From positions 1,860,001 to 1,924,000 of the forward strand of contig NZ_CP054705.1 of the NCBI RefSeq assembly GCF_016495725.1: a stretch of 64,000 nt of DNA. Reading direction: 5' to 3'. Below the pieces are notes generated by a model. The model ran no database searches. It saw only the letters and a list, made by a program, of their open reading frames with translations, and was not told where the DNA came from. Shown here one piece after another: positions 46,290 to 55,663 of the stretch (within the stretch, counting starts at the first letter, position 1; each line of letters begins with the position of its first letter). Position numbers and translations under genes: made by a program. Source of the stretch: Salicibibacter cibarius (GTDB lineage: Bacteria > Bacillota > Bacilli > Bacillales > Marinococcaceae).

Positions 46290-46676
46290 TCAATTAGATT
46301 GTCTATACGTTACAACACCAGATGTTTCTTCGACGAGTCTCGAAACAATGTCGCCGTAGTATGTTCCGGGTAGCATATTAGTAAATATAGCTGTACCGTC
46401 TGTTCCCAATGATTTAAATTCTGTGCATTGTCCTGAATCGGCATTGCACAAGCGGATATCAACAACATCAGCTAGTGGCGCATCAACATGAACTTCTACA
46501 CCAAACCGGTTGGAACTTGCTACTTGTCCGTCCCATTGACCGTCGCCTGTTTGGAAGGGAAATGAACTCACATATTCAGCAGAAGCATCATCTGCAAATG
46601 TCGTTGATGGTAGCCCGGTAAATGCAAAAACGACTACAAATGACATCAAAAAAGCAGCAAAACACTTTTTGATCAT
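46290..46676 (-). CDS. Secreted hypothetical protein
   Basis: 128 residues. Signal peptide (residues 1-29, ending STTFADDA), then a compact domain with two Cys (LCNADSGQC) that could form a disulfide. AAGGAGGTG ribosome site. No family recognised. Repeat C serves as its terminator. Confidence 0.6.
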   Translation of the reverse strand: MIKKCFAAFLMSFVVVFAFTGLPSTTFADDASAEYVSSFPFQTGDGQWDGQVASSNRFGVEVHVDAPLADVVDIRLCNADSGQCTEFKSLGTDGTAIFTNMLPGTYYGDIVSRLVEETSGVVTYRQSN

Positions 46677-46679
46677 TAT

Positions 46680-47037
46680 TCACACCTCCTTTACGTACAT
46701 TAAACAATATTCGCAAAATAATCACAATAGGTAGAAAATCTAACTTAGGTTAGTTCAAAAGAATCGTCATATCCAATATTATTGAAGTTTAAGGAGGAAT
46801 AATTAACTTCTCGCGCGACTCTTAGAAAGGATGGTTAAAATGAGCAATAAAGTTTTAATTGCATCTACTCGATCAATCGTGATGCTGGCGATGGAGAAGG
46901 AATGATTTAATCAACAACGCGAAACTTCAAATTAGCGAACGAATACTACTATCAATATCATGAACACTAAACCACATTTACTATGTAAAAGCACAATTTA
47001 CCAATAATAATTGAAAACATAATTCGTTCGACATATA
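46680..47037. other. Gene-poor stretch before the metallo-hydrolase
   Basis: Only a 21-codon frame (ATG 46840; NKVLIASTRS) with a plausible AAGGATGG site is present. It may be a relic of a longer gene. Nothing else is supported. Confidence 0.4.
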
Positions 47038-47070
47038 ATGTGGGTATATTTTAAAAGGGGGTTAAATATT

Positions 47071-48414
47071 TTGAAGAGAAAGCTACTACATACTATTTTT
47101 CTGTCCTTCGTCATTGCAATGATGGGTTGTGACGTTGAAACGGATGACGATGAAGAGACTGTCGATGCCGAGGCAGAGGAAAACGAGGAAGAAAGTGAGC
47201 AAGAAAGTAATGAAGACGAAGAAATAGAAGAGCAAGGCACCGAAGAAGATGAGAATGGCGATGAGGAAACTTCGGATGAAGAAGAATCCAATGAGGAGGA
47301 AGAGAGCGCCGAAGAAGCTGAAGGAGATTTAACCGCCCATTTCATTGATGTAGGGCAAGGAGATTCGATTCTTTTAGAAGGTCCTGATTTCAATATACTT
47401 GTTGATACCGGAAGACATGATCGGGACGAGGTCGTTCCTTACATTGAAGACCAAGACATTGAGCAGTTGGATTTGGTTGTAGGCACGCACTCACACGCCG
47501 ACCATATAGGCCAGCTTGATCGAGTTATGCATAACCTTGATATAGATGAAGTTTGGATGAATGGGGAAGAAGGAACTTCAGACACATTTGAACGTGCTCT
47601 CGATGCTGTTCTTGAATCTGATGCTGATTATGAAGAACCTGACGCAGGGGATACCGATGAAATCGGTAGTGCAGAGATCGAAGTGGTTCATCCTCAGTCA
47701 TTATCAGGTGATCCAAACGATGATTCAATCGTGATGAGTGTATCATATGGCGATACTTCCTTTATGTTAACAGGAGACGCAGAAGAAGCAGCAGAATCAG
47801 AAATGGTCAATAGCGATCACGAACTTGATGCGGACATTTTGAAAGTTGGGCACCACGGATCGGACACATCCAGCACGTCATCATTTTTAGAAGAAGTGTC
47901 TCCGGAAACGGCTGTCTATCAAGCAGGTGAAGGTAACAGCTATGGTCATCCCCATGATGAAGCAGTGGATCGAATTACGTCTATGGATATTGAATTATAC
48001 GGAACAGCAGAACATGGACATGTCCTTATCACGACAGATGGAGACAGTTATGATGTAGAAACTGTATCAGATTCTGAACCAACCTCATCCTCAGAAGAAC
48101 CTGAAACCGATGCTGATTCAGAAGACGAGTCATCGGAAGAGGAAGAAACTGAAGAGGAAGAGTCTACAGAAGAAGATGCGGAAGAAGAAACAGGATCTTC
48201 AGAAGCATGCGAAGATGGAGAAGTTGCCATTAATTCGGCATCAGAAGAAGAACTTCAAGAAATTGTAGAAATTGGGGATGATCGAGCAGGACAGATTATT
48301 GATCTTAGGGATTCCCAGGATTTTGAGTCTTACAGCGATTTAACACGTATAGATGGAATTGCTGATGCACGTGCCGATACGATAGAAGAACAAGGGATTA
48401 TTTGCTTTGATTAA
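47071..48414 (+). CDS. Secreted ComEC-like metallo-beta-lactamase lipoprotein with HhH tail
   Basis: 447 residues from TTG 47071 (AAAAGGGGG site). Lipobox AMMGC (Cys 20), then a Glu/Asp linker to about residue 84, then the metallo-beta-lactamase domain related to the soluble part of ComEC (HFIDVGQGDSILL; metal motif H140-S-H-A-D-H145; LKVGHHGSDTSSTSSFL; GHPHDEA). A second acidic linker follows, then a C-terminal ComEA-type helix-hairpin-helix (INSASEEELQEI, IDGIADARADTIEEQG). Extracellular nuclease or DNA-processing role is inferred. It is not the ComEC channel: no multi-helix membrane domain. Confidence 0.85.
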   Translation: MKRKLLHTIFLSFVIAMMGCDVETDDDEETVDAEAEENEEESEQESNEDEEIEEQGTEEDENGDEETSDEEESNEEEESAEEAEGDLTAHFIDVGQGDSILLEGPDFNILVDTGRHDRDEVVPYIEDQDIEQLDLVVGTHSHADHIGQLDRVMHNLDIDEVWMNGEEGTSDTFERALDAVLESDADYEEPDAGDTDEIGSAEIEVVHPQSLSGDPNDDSIVMSVSYGDTSFMLTGDAEEAAESEMVNSDHELDADILKVGHHGSDTSSTSSFLEEVSPETAVYQAGEGNSYGHPHDEAVDRITSMDIELYGTAEHGHVLITTDGDSYDVETVSDSEPTSSSEEPETDADSEDESSEEEETEEEESTEEDAEEETGSSEACEDGEVAINSASEEELQEIVEIGDDRAGQIIDLRDSQDFESYSDLTRIDGIADARADTIEEQGIICFD

Positions 48415-48426
48415 GAGAGAGGTGAA

Positions 48427-48632
48427 ATGAACGTGAAAAAGGGGGCTTCTCTTGGAAGAGAGCGACCGGGGTAAGTAAGGCGAAAAGCAATATAGCTAGG
48501 AAAACTGGAATCCCAACTACAAAAGCCGGTAGGAAAAGAAAAATACAAAGGAAAGCGACATCGGGATGCGCACCGATATTATTCTTATCATTGCTACCGG
48601 CATCCTCGCTTCTTTATTATATATTTAGTTAA
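48427..48632 (+). pseudogene. Small basic protein, frameshifted
   Basis: ATG 48427 with GAGAGGTG reads MNVKKGASLGRERPG and stops. One base on, the frame reads VSKAKSNIARKTGIPTTKAG then RKRKIQRK and a C-terminal hydrophobic stretch (ILFLSLLPASSLLYYI), ending at 48632. Unknown function; lies between the metallo-hydrolase and its DUF3006 partner. Confidence 0.5.
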
Positions 48633-48647
48633 AATTGGAGGATAGAT

Positions 48648-48905
48648 ATGGCGGAAAAAGCGGTCCTCGATCGTATTGAAGATGGCAAACATGCCGTGCT
48701 ATTGATAGGGGATGAAGAGAAAGAAAAGATCATACCTTCTAGTGAATTGCCCGAAGGATCAAAAGAAGGTATGTGGTTTCAAGTCGACCTTGAGGATAGC
48801 AAAATCGTTAAAATCTCCATCGATCAAGCGGAGACGAAAAAGCGAGAAAAGCGAATATCAGACAAAATGGCGAAACTGAAAAAGAAAAAAGGCGGTAAGT
48901 TTTAA
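48648..48905 (+). CDS. DUF3006 family protein
   Basis: 85 residues. N-terminal beta-rich DUF3006 pattern (AVLDRIEDGKHAVLLIGDEE ... LPEGSKEGMWFQV) and a basic coiled tail. DUF3006 genes commonly sit next to ComEC-like hydrolases, as here, so the two probably act together; mechanism unknown. Good GGAGGA site. Confidence 0.8.
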   Translation: MAEKAVLDRIEDGKHAVLLIGDEEKEKIIPSSELPEGSKEGMWFQVDLEDSKIVKISIDQAETKKREKRISDKMAKLKKKKGGKF

Positions 48906-48964
48906 TTAGTGAAAAGCGCCCGATGGATTCTATCATCAGGCGCTTTTATTAATGTTTACGACTA

Positions 48965-49103
48965 CGTCAAATTTCAAGTAATATATGTCGTCATTGCAAC
49001 CCTTTGTTGCCCCTTTTCAATAAATTCTTTTTCATTGTTTGTTAAATTTCGGTGAAGGCTTTCTCAAATTCACGTATATAGATTTATCTAAACCATTCAT
49101 CAT
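48965..49103 (-). pseudogene. Degraded copy of the 48-residue acidic gene
   Basis: ATG 49103 with AAGGAT reads MMNGLDKSIYVNLRK; in a shifted frame come EKAFTEI and NNEKEFIEK, matching the SIYVNLEREFEDGL and DDEKEFLEW segments of 46185-46039. Hairpin repeat C lies upstream in both. A duplicated then decayed unit. Confidence 0.5.
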
Positions 49104-49163
49104 ATCCTTCCTCAGATATAAGTTGATTTTTGTTTACTATATTTTAATTTCTCAAACAAAAAA

Positions 49164-49185
49164 CACGGGTCCCGGCTTGTGTTTT
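49164..49185 (-). terminator. Hairpin repeat C, copy 3 (diverged)
   Basis: AACACGGG...CTTGTGTT with G-U pairs; minus-strand T run follows. No gene remains upstream of it on that strand. Confidence 0.6.
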
Positions 49186-49301
49186 GTTCTTTGAATATCT
49201 AAATGTTGATTTTTTACCTACTTTCTTCATTTGGATATCTTTTCATAAAATGTGAGAAAAGTGGTATTTAGTATAATGAACAATCATGATAAAGTTATAA
49301 T

Positions 49302-49316
49302 TGAGAATGATTATCA
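49302..49316 (+). promoter_or_regulatory. Fur box upstream of pgsB
   Basis: TGAGAATGATTATCA matches the 7-1-7 consensus TGATAATNATTATCA at all but one defined position. TATAAT sequences lie at 49272-49277 and 49296-49301. It is 134 bp before the pgsB start. Predicts iron-dependent repression of the pgs genes. Confidence 0.75.
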
Positions 49317-49449
49317 ATTACATCGAGATCGGTGCGGCTAATTGAGAAGAAAAAGTAATTCTTTACAAGATTTTAATCTTCCATTTATAAAAGGTTTACT
49401 TTTTTCTTCTACAATATAAATATGACAAATTTATACAAAAGGAGATTGT

Positions 49450-50660
49450 ATGCTGTTCATCATTATTTTCTGTATTCTTGCTTTATTAGTGGCTGGTGTC
49501 ACGGAGTTTCGGAAACATAACAAAACTGTCGCTGCGATTCCTGTTCGTGTCAATGTAAACGGGGTCCGCGGAAAATCTACCGTCACAAGATTAGTCACCG
49601 GTGTTTTAAACGAGGCTCGTTATAAAACCGTCGGGAAAACAACGGGAACCCAAGCCCGGATGCTTTACTGGTTTGAGAACCGGGAAGAACCGATTAAACG
49701 TCGTCTGGAAGGACCTAATATCGGCGAACAAAAGGGTGTCGTTAAGCAAGCGGCCTCCATGGAGGCCGAAGCCTTAGCCAGTGAGTGTATGGCCGTCACT
49801 CCCGACTATCAAAAGGTTTTTCAAAAGGACATGCTTCAGGCCAACATCGGAGTGATTGTTAATGTGTTAGAGGATCACATGGAGGTGTTAGGCCCTACTA
49901 TTGATGAAGTGGCGCAAGCTTTTACAGCTACCATTCCGCTAGATGGGTATTTGATTGTCAATGAGAATCCTTATGTCCCCATGTTTCAGGAAATCGCCGA
50001 GAAAAGAAATACAGAAGTGATCGTAGCGGATACCTCTCGCATATCGGAAGCCTACCTTCGAAAGTTTCCCTATATGGTGTTTCCGGAAAATGCTGCTCTG
50101 GCATTAGCGGTCGCCGAGGCTTTGGGGATTGATGATCATACGGCATTTAAAGGGATGTTGGAGGCATGGCCGGATCCGGGCTCCCTGGAGATTACACCGA
50201 TTCACAGTCATCAAGGTCCGTCTTCCTATCTCGTTAATGGGTTTGCTGCCAATGACTCGGCCTCTACAATCAATATTTGGGAACGGGTCAAGCAACTAGG
50301 CTATCCGACCGATCAATCCGTCGTTGTGATGAATTGCCGTGCCGATCGAGTCGATCGAACGCAACAATTCGCCACCGATGTATTGCCTTATATTCCCTGT
50401 AAAACGCTCGTTTTGATCGGAGAAACAACAAACCCCATTGTCGATGGTTACAATGGGGGAATATTCCAGCTGATACGCTGTTAAACTTTGAAAAATACCC
50501 AATGAAAGACATCATTCAAGAGATTCAACCCTATATCCGGCATGCCTTAATCTATGGAATCGGCAATTTCCATGGAGCGGCTGAATCCTTCGTTGAAGAA
50601 ATACAACAAATTCAAGTCACCGAAGAACCGATTGTAAGCGAAATTGCAGCACATAAATGA
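49450..50660 (+). pseudogene. pgsB: Poly-gamma-glutamate synthase PgsB/CapB, apparent 1-nt frameshift
   Basis: Mur-ligase-like amide ligase that polymerises glutamate. N-terminal membrane anchor (about 1-18), P-loop VNGVRGKSTVTRLV, KTTGTQARMLYW, NVLEDHMEVLGP. The as-read frame stops at 50484. One extra G in GGGGG (50455-50459) restores GNIPADTLLNFE and a normal end EIAAHK at 50660, giving ~403 residues. pgsC follows 18 bp later. Confidence 0.9.
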
Positions 50661-50678
50661 AGAAGGAGTTACTAGATA

Positions 50679-51134
50679 ATGGGATTATCGGAAATCGCTG
50701 TTGCGCTTGTAGCGGGTGTAACATTTAGTCTTTTTTTTGCAGAAAAAACAGGGGTCTTACCGGCAGGACTCGTCGTACCAGGGTATTTGGCTCTTATCAT
50801 CGATGCACCGTTATACGCACTTTCGATCTTGTTCATCAGTTTTGCAACATATCTCGTCGTCATGCAGGTGATCAATCGCTTCACGATCTTGTATGGCCGA
50901 AGGAAATTTTCAGCGATGCTATTGACCGGGATTCTGCTCAAACTTGGCTTTGACTCCTTTTCCGGTTTGGCACCCATGGACATTGAACATTTACAAGCCA
51001 TCGGTTTGATTATTCCTGGTCTAATTGCCAATACCATTCAGAGGCAAGGACTCGTGCCTACGGTAGCGAGCACCATTCTATTGACCTTGTTTACGTTCGG
51101 AGTGCTTACGTGTTATCAACTATTTTTAGCTTAG
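50679..51134 (+). CDS. pgsC: Poly-gamma-glutamate biosynthesis protein PgsC/CapC
   Basis: Membrane partner of PgsB, 151 residues with about five hydrophobic segments. FFAEKTGVLPAGLVVPGYLA, ILYGRRKFSAMLLTGI and LIIPGLIANTIQRQGL are the family blocks. Length matches B. subtilis PgsC (149). Confidence 0.95.
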   Translation: MGLSEIAVALVAGVTFSLFFAEKTGVLPAGLVVPGYLALIIDAPLYALSILFISFATYLVVMQVINRFTILYGRRKFSAMLLTGILLKLGFDSFSGLAPMDIEHLQAIGLIIPGLIANTIQRQGLVPTVASTILLTLFTFGVLTCYQLFLA

Positions 51135-51150
51135 GAAAGAAGGGAATTCT

Positions 51151-51294
51151 ATGACAACGCCAACGTATAAATTAAAATTATCCTTTAAGGAACGTTATTT
51201 AAAAACCGTCAAACGTCACAAGCCTAAAACATTCAGGCACACTGCAATAGGCTTTATTACGACGTTAAGTATTCTTGTGATCTTTATGTACTGA
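51151..51294 (+). CDS. PgsA/CapA N-terminal stub (or PgsE-like small subunit)
   Basis: 47 residues, AAAGAAGGG site. Charged N-terminus LSFKERYLKTVKRHKPKTFR followed by one membrane helix, resembling the first ~45 residues of PgsA (LSFHEKLLKLTK...). The large extracellular CapA domain is absent from the window. Either a truncation or a stand-alone small subunit like CapE/PgsE. A terminator follows at 51358. Confidence 0.6.
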   Translation: MTTPTYKLKLSFKERYLKTVKRHKPKTFRHTAIGFITTLSILVIFMY

Positions 51295-51357
51295 ACTACC
51301 CCTTGAATGAGGACATCCTTACGGATCTTCGTCTATAAGTCACATACATCTAACATG

Positions 51358-51398
51358 AATCCCGGAAAGTCTTACGCAAAGGCATTCCCGGGATTTTT
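51358..51398 (+). terminator. Terminator after the pgs genes
   Basis: AATCCCGGAA ... TTCCCGGGATT stem with one bulge, followed by TTTTAG. The stretch 51400-51572 holds no gene. Confidence 0.75.
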
Positions 51399-51721
51399 AG
51401 TGTAAAAAGGATTGAATTCAATTATTCACCAAATTGTCCTTAGGTCTTAAAACCGTCGAGGAGCTACCGTGATTCCACGTCCAATGTTGGCGAGGGTGTA
51501 GAAGATAAATATGTTATAAATATCATTTAGTTCCATATTAGCCTTTCAATCCACGAATGGTTTCCGTGCCCCTTAAGATGATATTGAGTTACCGGACCAT
51601 GACACATTCACCGTGGCATAATAAATTTCTTCATATTTTAGTTTGTAGAAATCACCATTGTTTTTTATCATTACTTCTTCGTCAGCGTCGCTCATTTTAA
51701 AAAGTGATCCCTTTAAGTTAC

Positions 51722-52354
51722 AGGAGCGTGGTCTAACTCCCCCGTCTTTAGACGGGATACGCTTTTAGCCTTGCTTTTGTCTGTCCATACTTAAACTGAG
51801 GTGAAGTATGGATGAATATCGGAAAAGCAGTCATACGGTCTATGATATTAAATACCATGTTCTGGTTAACAAAGTATAGATACCAAGTGTTACAAGGAAA
51901 TGTCGCCCATCGTACCAGGGAATTGATTAGACAGGGGTGTGAAGCAAGAAATATTACGATATTACAAGGAAGCGTAGGCAAAGATCATATTCACTTGTTG
52001 TTATCATGCCCACCGAGCATTGCTCCAAGTAAGATCATGCAATATTTGAAAGGAAGATCATCGAGATTATTGCAAGATGAATTTCCGGCACTGAAGAAAA
52101 GGTACTGGGGTCAACACCTATGGGCACGAGGATATTTTTGTGCCACCGAAGGAAATGTTACGGAGGAGATCATTCGAACCTATATCGCAAATCAATCAAC
52201 GGAGAGAAGAGATGATATCTTCAGACTTGATGAATGAGTTCAGCCTCATTTAGTGAGCTTCAGCTTAAGGTCTTTCAGCGGACTTTAGTCTGAACAGCGA
52301 CTTTCAGTCGCGGACATTTATGTTCAAATCCACCTGCTTTTAGCAGGTGGTCGT
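51722..52354 (+). mobile_element. IS200/IS605 family insertion sequence (633 bp, tnpA only)
   Basis: Left subterminal hairpin CCCGTC-TTTA-GACGGG (51741-51756) and right hairpin CCACCTGC-TTTTA-GCAGGTGG (52330-52350), as in IS605-type elements, which lack inverted terminal repeats. Boundaries are set by the interrupted reading frame: inserted directly 3' of TTAC (51718-51721), the target used by IS608-like elements. Confidence 0.85.
51808..52237 (+). pseudogene. tnpA: IS200/IS605 transposase TnpA, frameshifted
   Basis: Y1 HUH transposase of ~143 residues. ATG 51808 (GAGGTGAAGT) reads MDEYRKSSHTVYDIKYHV then loses frame; the rest is in the +1 frame: WLTKYRYQVL, HUH motif KDHIHLLLSCPP, GQHLWARGYFCAT and catalytic Tyr in IIRTYIANQ. 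Four bases stand where six are expected between H and W, so two are missing. Likely inactive unless supplied in trans. Confidence 0.9.
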
Positions 52355-52466
52355 TTAATTCTGTAATAAACTCGCCATCATCATAATGGATGGTTAGCAT
52401 GTTGCTTACATCCATCCCGAATAATAATGAATTTTTTATTAAACCCCACGGTACATGACGACTCAT

Positions 52467-52812
52467 GAGATAACCCCTTAAAGAATGTGGGTTCTTATCG
52501 AGAGTGTATGCGAATATTTGTTCTGACTCAAGAGTGAATGAGCAAAATAATACAGAAGTAGAACAGAAAACATTCGAATCATAAGTACAGATAATTTGTC
52601 ATCACAAATGTCACCAATGATTTTACTTTGCGCGAATTTCATTTATAATTAGGTAGTCGCAAACACTTATAACAAACAGGAACACACAATCGTTCCATCC
52701 GTTTGATTTCGATTTATATGCTTAAATATATTGTGATAGAATATGAAAATGTGCACGTGCCCGTTATTAGAAGTGCGAAGCGGGAAGAAAGAAGTGAGAG
52801 GTGAGAAGTGAG
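52467..52812 (+). other. Gene-free stretch with a promoter for cshB
   Basis: No gene. TTTACT (52622-52627), 16-bp spacer and TATAAT (52644-52649) form a plausible promoter for cshB-nfo. Just before the start codon is a run of near repeats of GTGAGA (52793-52812). Return to the conserved backbone happens here. Confidence 0.55.
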
Positions 52813-54048
52813 ATGTCAAGGTTTAGCCACCTGGAAATTGATGCACGTTTAATCAAACATTTGCAAGCCGAAGAAATTGACCGGCCGACGGAAATTCAAG
52901 AACGGCTGATTCCTGCTATATTAAGGGGAAAAGATGTGATCGGCCAGTCGCAAACGGGCACCGGGAAGACACTTGCGTTTGCCTTGCCCATATTGTCGGG
53001 GATTCACCCTGATGACCATTATGTGCAAGCCGTGGTGACTGCCCCGACGAGAGAATTGGCCGAACAGCTTTACCGGGTTTTTAATAAATGCAAAAAAGAC
53101 AGCGGCATGGAAGACATTCGTATCCGGCGAGTCATTGGCGGAACGGATAAAGAACGGAACGTGGCTGACCTTCAACAACCGCCGCACGTTGTCATTGCAA
53201 CGCCGGGGAGGTTACACGATCTTGTGATAAAGGAAAACGTCCTTGATGTTCATCGCGTACGGACGCTTGTCGTTGATGAAGCAGACCAAATGATGGAAAT
53301 GGGTTTCTTGGAAGCGTTGGATCAAGCGATCGCCCGTATGCCGGAAGCGTTGCAAATGCTCGTCTTTTCCGCCAGCATCCCGCAACGCCTTCAGCCCTTT
53401 TTAAAAAAATACATGAATCAACCGCGCCATGTGCACGTGAAACCGGAACAACCTTCCCCGAAAAACCTAACCCATTATCTGATCCCGTTACGAAGTCGCG
53501 GGCGCCAACAATTGGTAGTGGAAATGGCCGCTCTCTTACGTCCGTATCTATGCTTGATTTTTGTCAATACGAAAAAAGAAGCGGAAGAAGTAACGGATCT
53601 ATTTATTGCGCACGGACTCCAAACCGAGTGCATGCATGGCGACCTTTCCCCTCGTGCCCGTAAACGATCGATGCGGAATATTGAACGCGCGGCTGTGCCT
53701 TATGTGGTTTGTACCGATATTGCCGCCCGCGGGATGGACATTAAAGGGGTTTCTCACATTATTAATATGCAACTGCCGCGGGATTTGCAATACTTTTTGC
53801 ATCGGGCAGGGCGGACGGCGCGAGCGGGGGCTTCCGGCGAAGTTTTCACGATTGTTTCCAAAGAAGACTACCCGGCGTTGCATCAATTGCAAAAACAAAG
53901 GTTCACCTTTCAGTATTTGGATATTAAAAAAGGGGAATGGCAAGAAATTGATCAATTGGGCAGTGGTTATGCACCGGGAAGCCAACGTTCAAAGTCCCGG
54001 AAAAAGCAAAGGGATACGCCCCAAAAAAAGAGGAGGAAAAGAAAATGA
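52813..54048 (+). CDS. cshB: DEAD-box RNA helicase CshB
   Basis: RNA remodelling, cold adaptation and ribosome assembly. 411 residues; ATG 52813 with AGGTGAG eight bases before. Motifs: Q ([11 protein letters not shown]), I (SQTGTGKT), Ia (PTRELAEQ), II (VVDEADQM), III (SAS), VI ([10 protein letters not shown]). Very basic C-terminal tail, typical of CshB. Overlaps nfo by 4 bp (ATGA), as yqfR-yqfS do. Confidence 0.95.
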   Translation: MSRFSHLEIDARLIKHLQAEEIDRPTEIQERLIPAILRGKDVIGQSQTGTGKTLAFALPILSGIHPDDHYVQAVVTAPTRELAEQLYRVFNKCKKDSGMEDIRIRRVIGGTDKERNVADLQQPPHVVIATPGRLHDLVIKENVLDVHRVRTLVVDEADQMMEMGFLEALDQAIARMPEALQMLVFSASIPQRLQPFLKKYMNQPRHVHVKPEQPSPKNLTHYLIPLRSRGRQQLVVEMAALLRPYLCLIFVNTKKEAEEVTDLFIAHGLQTECMHGDLSPRARKRSMRNIERAAVPYVVCTDIAARGMDIKGVSHIINMQLPRDLQYFLHRAGRTARAGASGEVFTIVSKEDYPALHQLQKQRFTFQYLDIKKGEWQEIDQLGSGYAPGSQRSKSRKKQRDTPQKKRRKRK

Positions 54049-54950
54049 GTGATATTCCACGTTATCTTGGCTCTCACGTATCGATGAGCGGAAAAAAAAT
54101 GTTGCTGACGTCAAGTGAGGAAGCGGCAAGTTACGGGGCAACAGCGTTAATGATTTATACGGGAGCCCCTCAAAATACGCGCAGAAAAGCAATTGAAGAC
54201 TTAAATATCGAAGCGGGCAACGCGCATATGAAAGAAAATGGCATTGAAAAAGTGGTTGTTCACGCACCGTACATTATCAATATCGCGAACACACAAAAGC
54301 CGGAGACGTTTGACCTCGGGGTTCGCTTTTTACGTTCCGAGATTGAGCGAACAGAAGCGATCGGCGCTACCCAAATTGTGCTTCATCCCGGTTCCCACGT
54401 TGGGGAAGGTCCGGAAAAAGGGATTGCGAAAATCATTGAAGGACTAAACGAAGTCATCACAAAAGAACAAAACGTGCAAATCGCGTTGGAAACAATGGCC
54501 GGAAAAGGTTCCGAATGTGGGCGTACATTTGATGAATTGGCACAAATTATCGATGGGGTTACCCATAATGAGAAACTATCGGTTTGTTTTGATACTTGCC
54601 ACACCCACGATGCCGGATACGATATTATCAATGATTTCGATGGGGTGATGGAATCATTTGAGAAAACGATCGGCCTCGACCGCTTGCAAGTGCTTCACGT
54701 GAACGACAGTAAAAACCCGCAAGGCGCGCGAAAAGACCGCCACGAAAACCTCGGCTTTGGGCATATTGGGTTTGAGGCTTTAAACACCATTGTCCATCAT
54801 GAAACAATGGCAGACATTCCCAAAATTTTGGAGACGCCTTATGTCGGAGAAGATAAGAAAAATAAAAAGCCTCCCTATAAGCGTGAAATTGTCATGCTTC
54901 GGGAGGAGTCTCATGACCCGGAGATGAAAGAAAAGTTAACCCAACAGTAA
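54045..54950 (+). CDS. nfo: Endonuclease IV (AP endonuclease)
   Basis: Zinc-dependent repair of abasic sites, relevant to spore DNA repair. 301 residues. Blocks [63 protein letters not shown] cover the three-metal site. GAGGAGG ribosome site. Confidence 0.97.
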   Translation: MSDIPRYLGSHVSMSGKKMLLTSSEEAASYGATALMIYTGAPQNTRRKAIEDLNIEAGNAHMKENGIEKVVVHAPYIINIANTQKPETFDLGVRFLRSEIERTEAIGATQIVLHPGSHVGEGPEKGIAKIIEGLNEVITKEQNVQIALETMAGKGSECGRTFDELAQIIDGVTHNEKLSVCFDTCHTHDAGYDIINDFDGVMESFEKTIGLDRLQVLHVNDSKNPQGARKDRHENLGFGHIGFEALNTIVHHETMADIPKILETPYVGEDKKNKKPPYKREIVMLREESHDPEMKEKLTQQ

Positions 54951-55012
54951 CGAGTTAGTGCTTTATTCGGGCATTTGTTTCTCTTAGCAGGTGTAGAGCG
55001 ATATTGCCATCT

Positions 55013-55130
55013 AACTAGGGACTGCAGAGTAATTCCTGTGGACGGAGGAGAAACTGCTCCGAGAGGAACAAGAAAAGCAAAATAAATTCCGTCCCTCTCA
55101 GAGTGAGGAGCCCGTCTTTTGAGCGCCTTT
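55013..55130 (+). repeat. Possible relic of the MITE-like element
   Basis: CTAGGGACTGCAGAGTAAT resembles the left end of the 27067 element; AATTCC...GGAATT-like pieces follow (AATTCCTGTGGACGG ... ATAAATTCCGTCCCT). Weak and incomplete. Confidence 0.4.
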
Positions 55131-55215
55131 CAAAATGGGTATGAGTACCATCGGCAGGAAATATGGTTATGGCGAACACAGGGAGAAACAATTTCTGAAA
55201 CAGACCACTAGCCCG

Positions 55216-55485
55216 TTATTGTCGCAAAAAGCCCCCGTACTTTTGATAAAGGTCATGAAGCAACATCGCGTGTTCTTGCGATGTTGTTTTCTCTACTTTG
55301 TTTATAAATGCGAATACGGAGGCTTGATCAGCGAAATCCACATGTTCTGTTTGAATAAGGTGCACAAGCTTTTGTACCTCGTGATCAGTAAGGAAATAGC
55401 CTTTGCTATGGGCAAGCGCCTGTAATTGTTGCGGAGACATATTTTTTACATACTGTTGAATCATTTGAAAATTCAATGCTTTCAC
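55216..55485 (-). CDS. yqfT: YqfT-like DUF2624 protein
   Basis: 89 residues, GTG start at 55485 with AAAGGA. Helical: MIQQYVKNMSPQQLQALAHS, YFLTDHEVQKLVHLIQ, and LYQKYGGFLRQ at the end. Pattern and place after nfo fit YqfT/DUF2624. Function unknown. Here it is on the opposite strand to nfo. Confidence 0.8.
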   Translation of the reverse strand: MKALNFQMIQQYVKNMSPQQLQALAHSKGYFLTDHEVQKLVHLIQTEHVDFADQASVFAFINKVEKTTSQEHAMLLHDLYQKYGGFLRQ

Positions 55486-55663
55486 ATCCTTTGTTTATTT
55501 TACCCGGACCGTCATCGACAAATGCTTACACGTCACTTTGTAGAATATGCGGGAAATGCTCTGAAATGTTCGATGTTTGGAAATCGATTTTTTCTATAAA
55601 CACTATGCATGGATAAGAGGTTTTAGTATAATGTAGGAAAATGATGGTTATCGGAGGGCGGTG

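Larger units (their letters stand above)
51573..52466 (-). pseudogene. Small gene split by the IS200/IS605 element
   Basis: ATG 52466 with AAGGGG reads MSRHVPWGLIKNSLLFGMDV and on to GEFITEL at the right end of the IS. The continuation SNLKGSLFKMSDADEEV through YYATVNVSWSGNSISS to 51573 lies beyond the left end. Joining the flanks at GTTAC|TTAATTC gives one uninterrupted frame of about 86 residues. Unknown family. Confidence 0.65.
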
